Below, piece after piece: positions 5,382-6,704 of a stretch of DNA of 6,704 bases. Every line of letters starts with the position of its first letter. Position 1 is the first letter of the stretch. The notes under the pieces are model-generated. The model was not told where the DNA came from. It searched no databases and saw only the letters and a program-made list of their open reading frames with translations. Both the position numbers and the translations under genes were made by a program. The DNA comes from Acidobacteriota bacterium (GTDB lineage: Bacteria; Acidobacteriota; Terriglobia; Terriglobales; Acidobacteriaceae). The stretch lies in the NCBI GenBank assembly GCA_021810735.1, contig JAJZIF010000209.1:1-6704 (forward strand), given 5' to 3'.

Positions 5382-6704
5382 ATGAGCAAATCAACGACAG
5401 AGAAGACACGGCACGTCACCGGCGGAAGTTTCTTGATCGAAGATATTGCTCCGGGAGATATTTTCACACTCGAAGATCTTTCGGATGTTCAAAGGCAGAT
5501 AGAGCGCACCACGATAGAGTTCGCCGAAAAACAAGTGCAGCCGCAAATTGCCGCCATCGAAGCAAAAGACTTCAGCGTTATGAAAAGTCTACTCAGAAAA
5601 GCGGGCGACCTGGGCCTGATGGCGATTGATGTTCCTGAGGAATACGGTGGCCTCGATATGGACAAGGTGACGTCCGCGCTGATTGCGGAAAACATTGCAA
5701 TCTGCGGCAGTTTCTCCGTAGCTTTTAGCGCCCATGTCGGCATCGGTACGCTGCCTCTCATCTGGTATGGCACCCGGCAGCAGAAGGAAAAATATTTGGC
5801 CAAGCTAGCCTCTGGCGAATGGGTCGCGGCCTACGCACTGTCGGAGGCATCCTCCGGTTCCGACGCAATGAACATCCGCACTCGGGCTACGCTTGCAGCC
5901 GATGGGAAGCACTACGTGCTAGACGGGGAGAAGATGTGGATTTCCAATGCCGGCATCGCGAATCTGTTTACTGTGTTCGCAAAAATTGATGGCGAGAAGT
6001 TTGCCGCTTTCCTGATTAAATCTGACACCCCTGGATTCACCATCGGCCCGGAAGAACACAAGCTGGGCATCCGCGGTTCCTCTACTTGCCCGTTGATCCT
6101 GACAGACTGCCATGTGCCCGCAGAAAATCTATTGGGCGAAGCCGGCAAAGGCCATCACATCGCCTTCAACATCTTGAATGTGGGCCGATACAAGCTGGGA
6201 GCAGCGGCGATTGGCGGCGCAAAATATGCCTTTCGAAGCGGCATTCGCTATGCCAGGGAACGTATCGCCTTCTCCAAGCCGATCACCTCATTTGGATTGG
6301 TGCAGCAGATGATTGCCGACAGCGCGGCTGGAATCTTTGCAGGCGAATCGCTCGTCTATCGTGTCATTGGAGCGATCGATGCCTCGCTGACGGACCTCGA
6401 CAAGACTGCGGCGAACAACGCCGAGGAGATCCAGAAGCACATCGAAGAGTATGCCGTTGAGTGTTCCATTCTGAAAGTGTGGTGCTCCGAGATGCTGGAG
6501 CGCGTCGTCGACCAGATGTTGCAGTTGCACGGGGGCTATGGATATGTCGAGGAGTATTCCGCCGAGCGCGCGTATCGAGACTCGCGCATCAACAGGATCT
6601 TCGAAGGTACCAATGAGATCAATCGCCTGATCATTACTGGCTGGATGATGAAGCGCGCCATGCAGGGCGGCCTTGCCCTGTTGCCCGCAATCCAGCGCGT
6701 GATG
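5382..6704 (+). CDS. fadE: Long-form acyl-CoA dehydrogenase, 3' end beyond window
   Basis: FAD-dependent enzyme making trans-2-enoyl-CoA from acyl-CoA, the first beta-oxidation step; electrons pass to electron transfer flavoprotein. The frame is open from ATG 5382 (SD GGGAGAA at 5371-5377) to the window edge, 441 codons without a stop. Visible family features are the N-terminal helical domain with DLGLMAIDVPEEYGG, then YALSEASSGSD (151-161) and WISNAG (186-191) of the flavin/substrate-binding beta domain. LGIRGSST, LHGGYGYVEEY and RIFEGTNEINR follow, with Glu408 of FEGTNE in the position of the catalytic base (Glu376 of MCAD). The missing C-terminus fits the roughly 590-600 aa FadE/VLCAD-like class, which has an extra C-terminal domain, so about 150 residues should lie to the right. 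Third gene of the fadN-fadA-fadE set; the electron-transfer flavoprotein genes are not in view. Confidence 0.94.
   Translation, partial: MSKSTTEKTRHVTGGSFLIEDIAPGDIFTLEDLSDVQRQIERTTIEFAEKQVQPQIAAIEAKDFSVMKSLLRKAGDLGLMAIDVPEEYGGLDMDKVTSALIAENIAICGSFSVAFSAHVGIGTLPLIWYGTRQQKEKYLAKLASGEWVAAYALSEASSGSDAMNIRTRATLAADGKHYVLDGEKMWISNAGIANLFTVFAKIDGEKFAAFLIKSDTPGFTIGPEEHKLGIRGSSTCPLILTDCHVPAENLLGEAGKGHHIAFNILNVGRYKLGAAAIGGAKYAFRSGIRYARERIAFSKPITSFGLVQQMIADSAAGIFAGESLVYRVIGAIDASLTDLDKTAANNAEEIQKHIEEYAVECSILKVWCSEMLERVVDQMLQLHGGYGYVEEYSAERAYRDSRINRIFEGTNEINRLIITGWMMKRAMQGGLALLPAIQRVM

Noticed and set aside
1..6704. CRISPR arrays, tRNA/rRNA genes, toxin-antitoxin or defence genes
   Set aside because: No regularly spaced repeats, cloverleaf-like segments or matching protein motifs were seen on either strand.

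Overview
The window (about 6.7 kb, moderately GC-rich) reads as a piece of a bacterial chromosome. The protein style is most like Acidobacteriota: long FadN-type bifunctional enzyme, long-form acyl-CoA dehydrogenase, and a DIM6/NTAB flavin reductase next to tyrosine-catabolism remnants. That assignment is inference from remembered family resemblance, not a search result.

Layout. Positions 1-790 hold no intact gene. On the minus strand there is the C-terminal part of an IS1634-like transposase (about 637 down to 190), carrying what look like two internal deletions and a frameshift. On the plus strand, a stretch of about 25 codons (709-789) matches the extreme C-terminus of a fumarylacetoacetate hydrolase (FAH) family protein. 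Positions 831-1025 encode a 64-residue ORF with a very strong Shine-Dalgarno. Its first half resembles the N-terminus of a homogentisate 1,2-dioxygenase, and it overlaps the next start by ATGA. Positions 1022-1669 encode a flavin reductase family protein that stays open. However, about 29 codons of its FMN-binding core are read in the wrong frame, between a +1 and a -1 indel. Together, 709-1669 looks like the eroded remains of an aromatic amino acid (tyrosine/homogentisate) degradation operon beside an insertion-sequence scar.

Positions 1724-6704 are a well-preserved, co-directional fatty acid beta-oxidation operon: FadN-like 3-hydroxyacyl-CoA dehydrogenase/enoyl-CoA hydratase (802 aa), FadA-like thiolase (394 aa) and a FadE-like acyl-CoA dehydrogenase that runs off the right edge. 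The order fadN-fadA-fadE is that of the Bacillus subtilis operon and differs from E. coli fadBA. FadE makes the trans-2-enoyl-CoA, FadN hydrates and oxidises it, and FadA cleaves off acetyl-CoA, so the operon covers a full turn of the cycle. All expected catalytic residues are visible in the three enzymes.

I see no CRISPR array, tRNA, rRNA, toxin-antitoxin or defence system, and no strong evidence for a previously undescribed system. The points worth a second look are the gene-decay mosaic at 1-1100 and the paired frameshifts in the flavin reductase.
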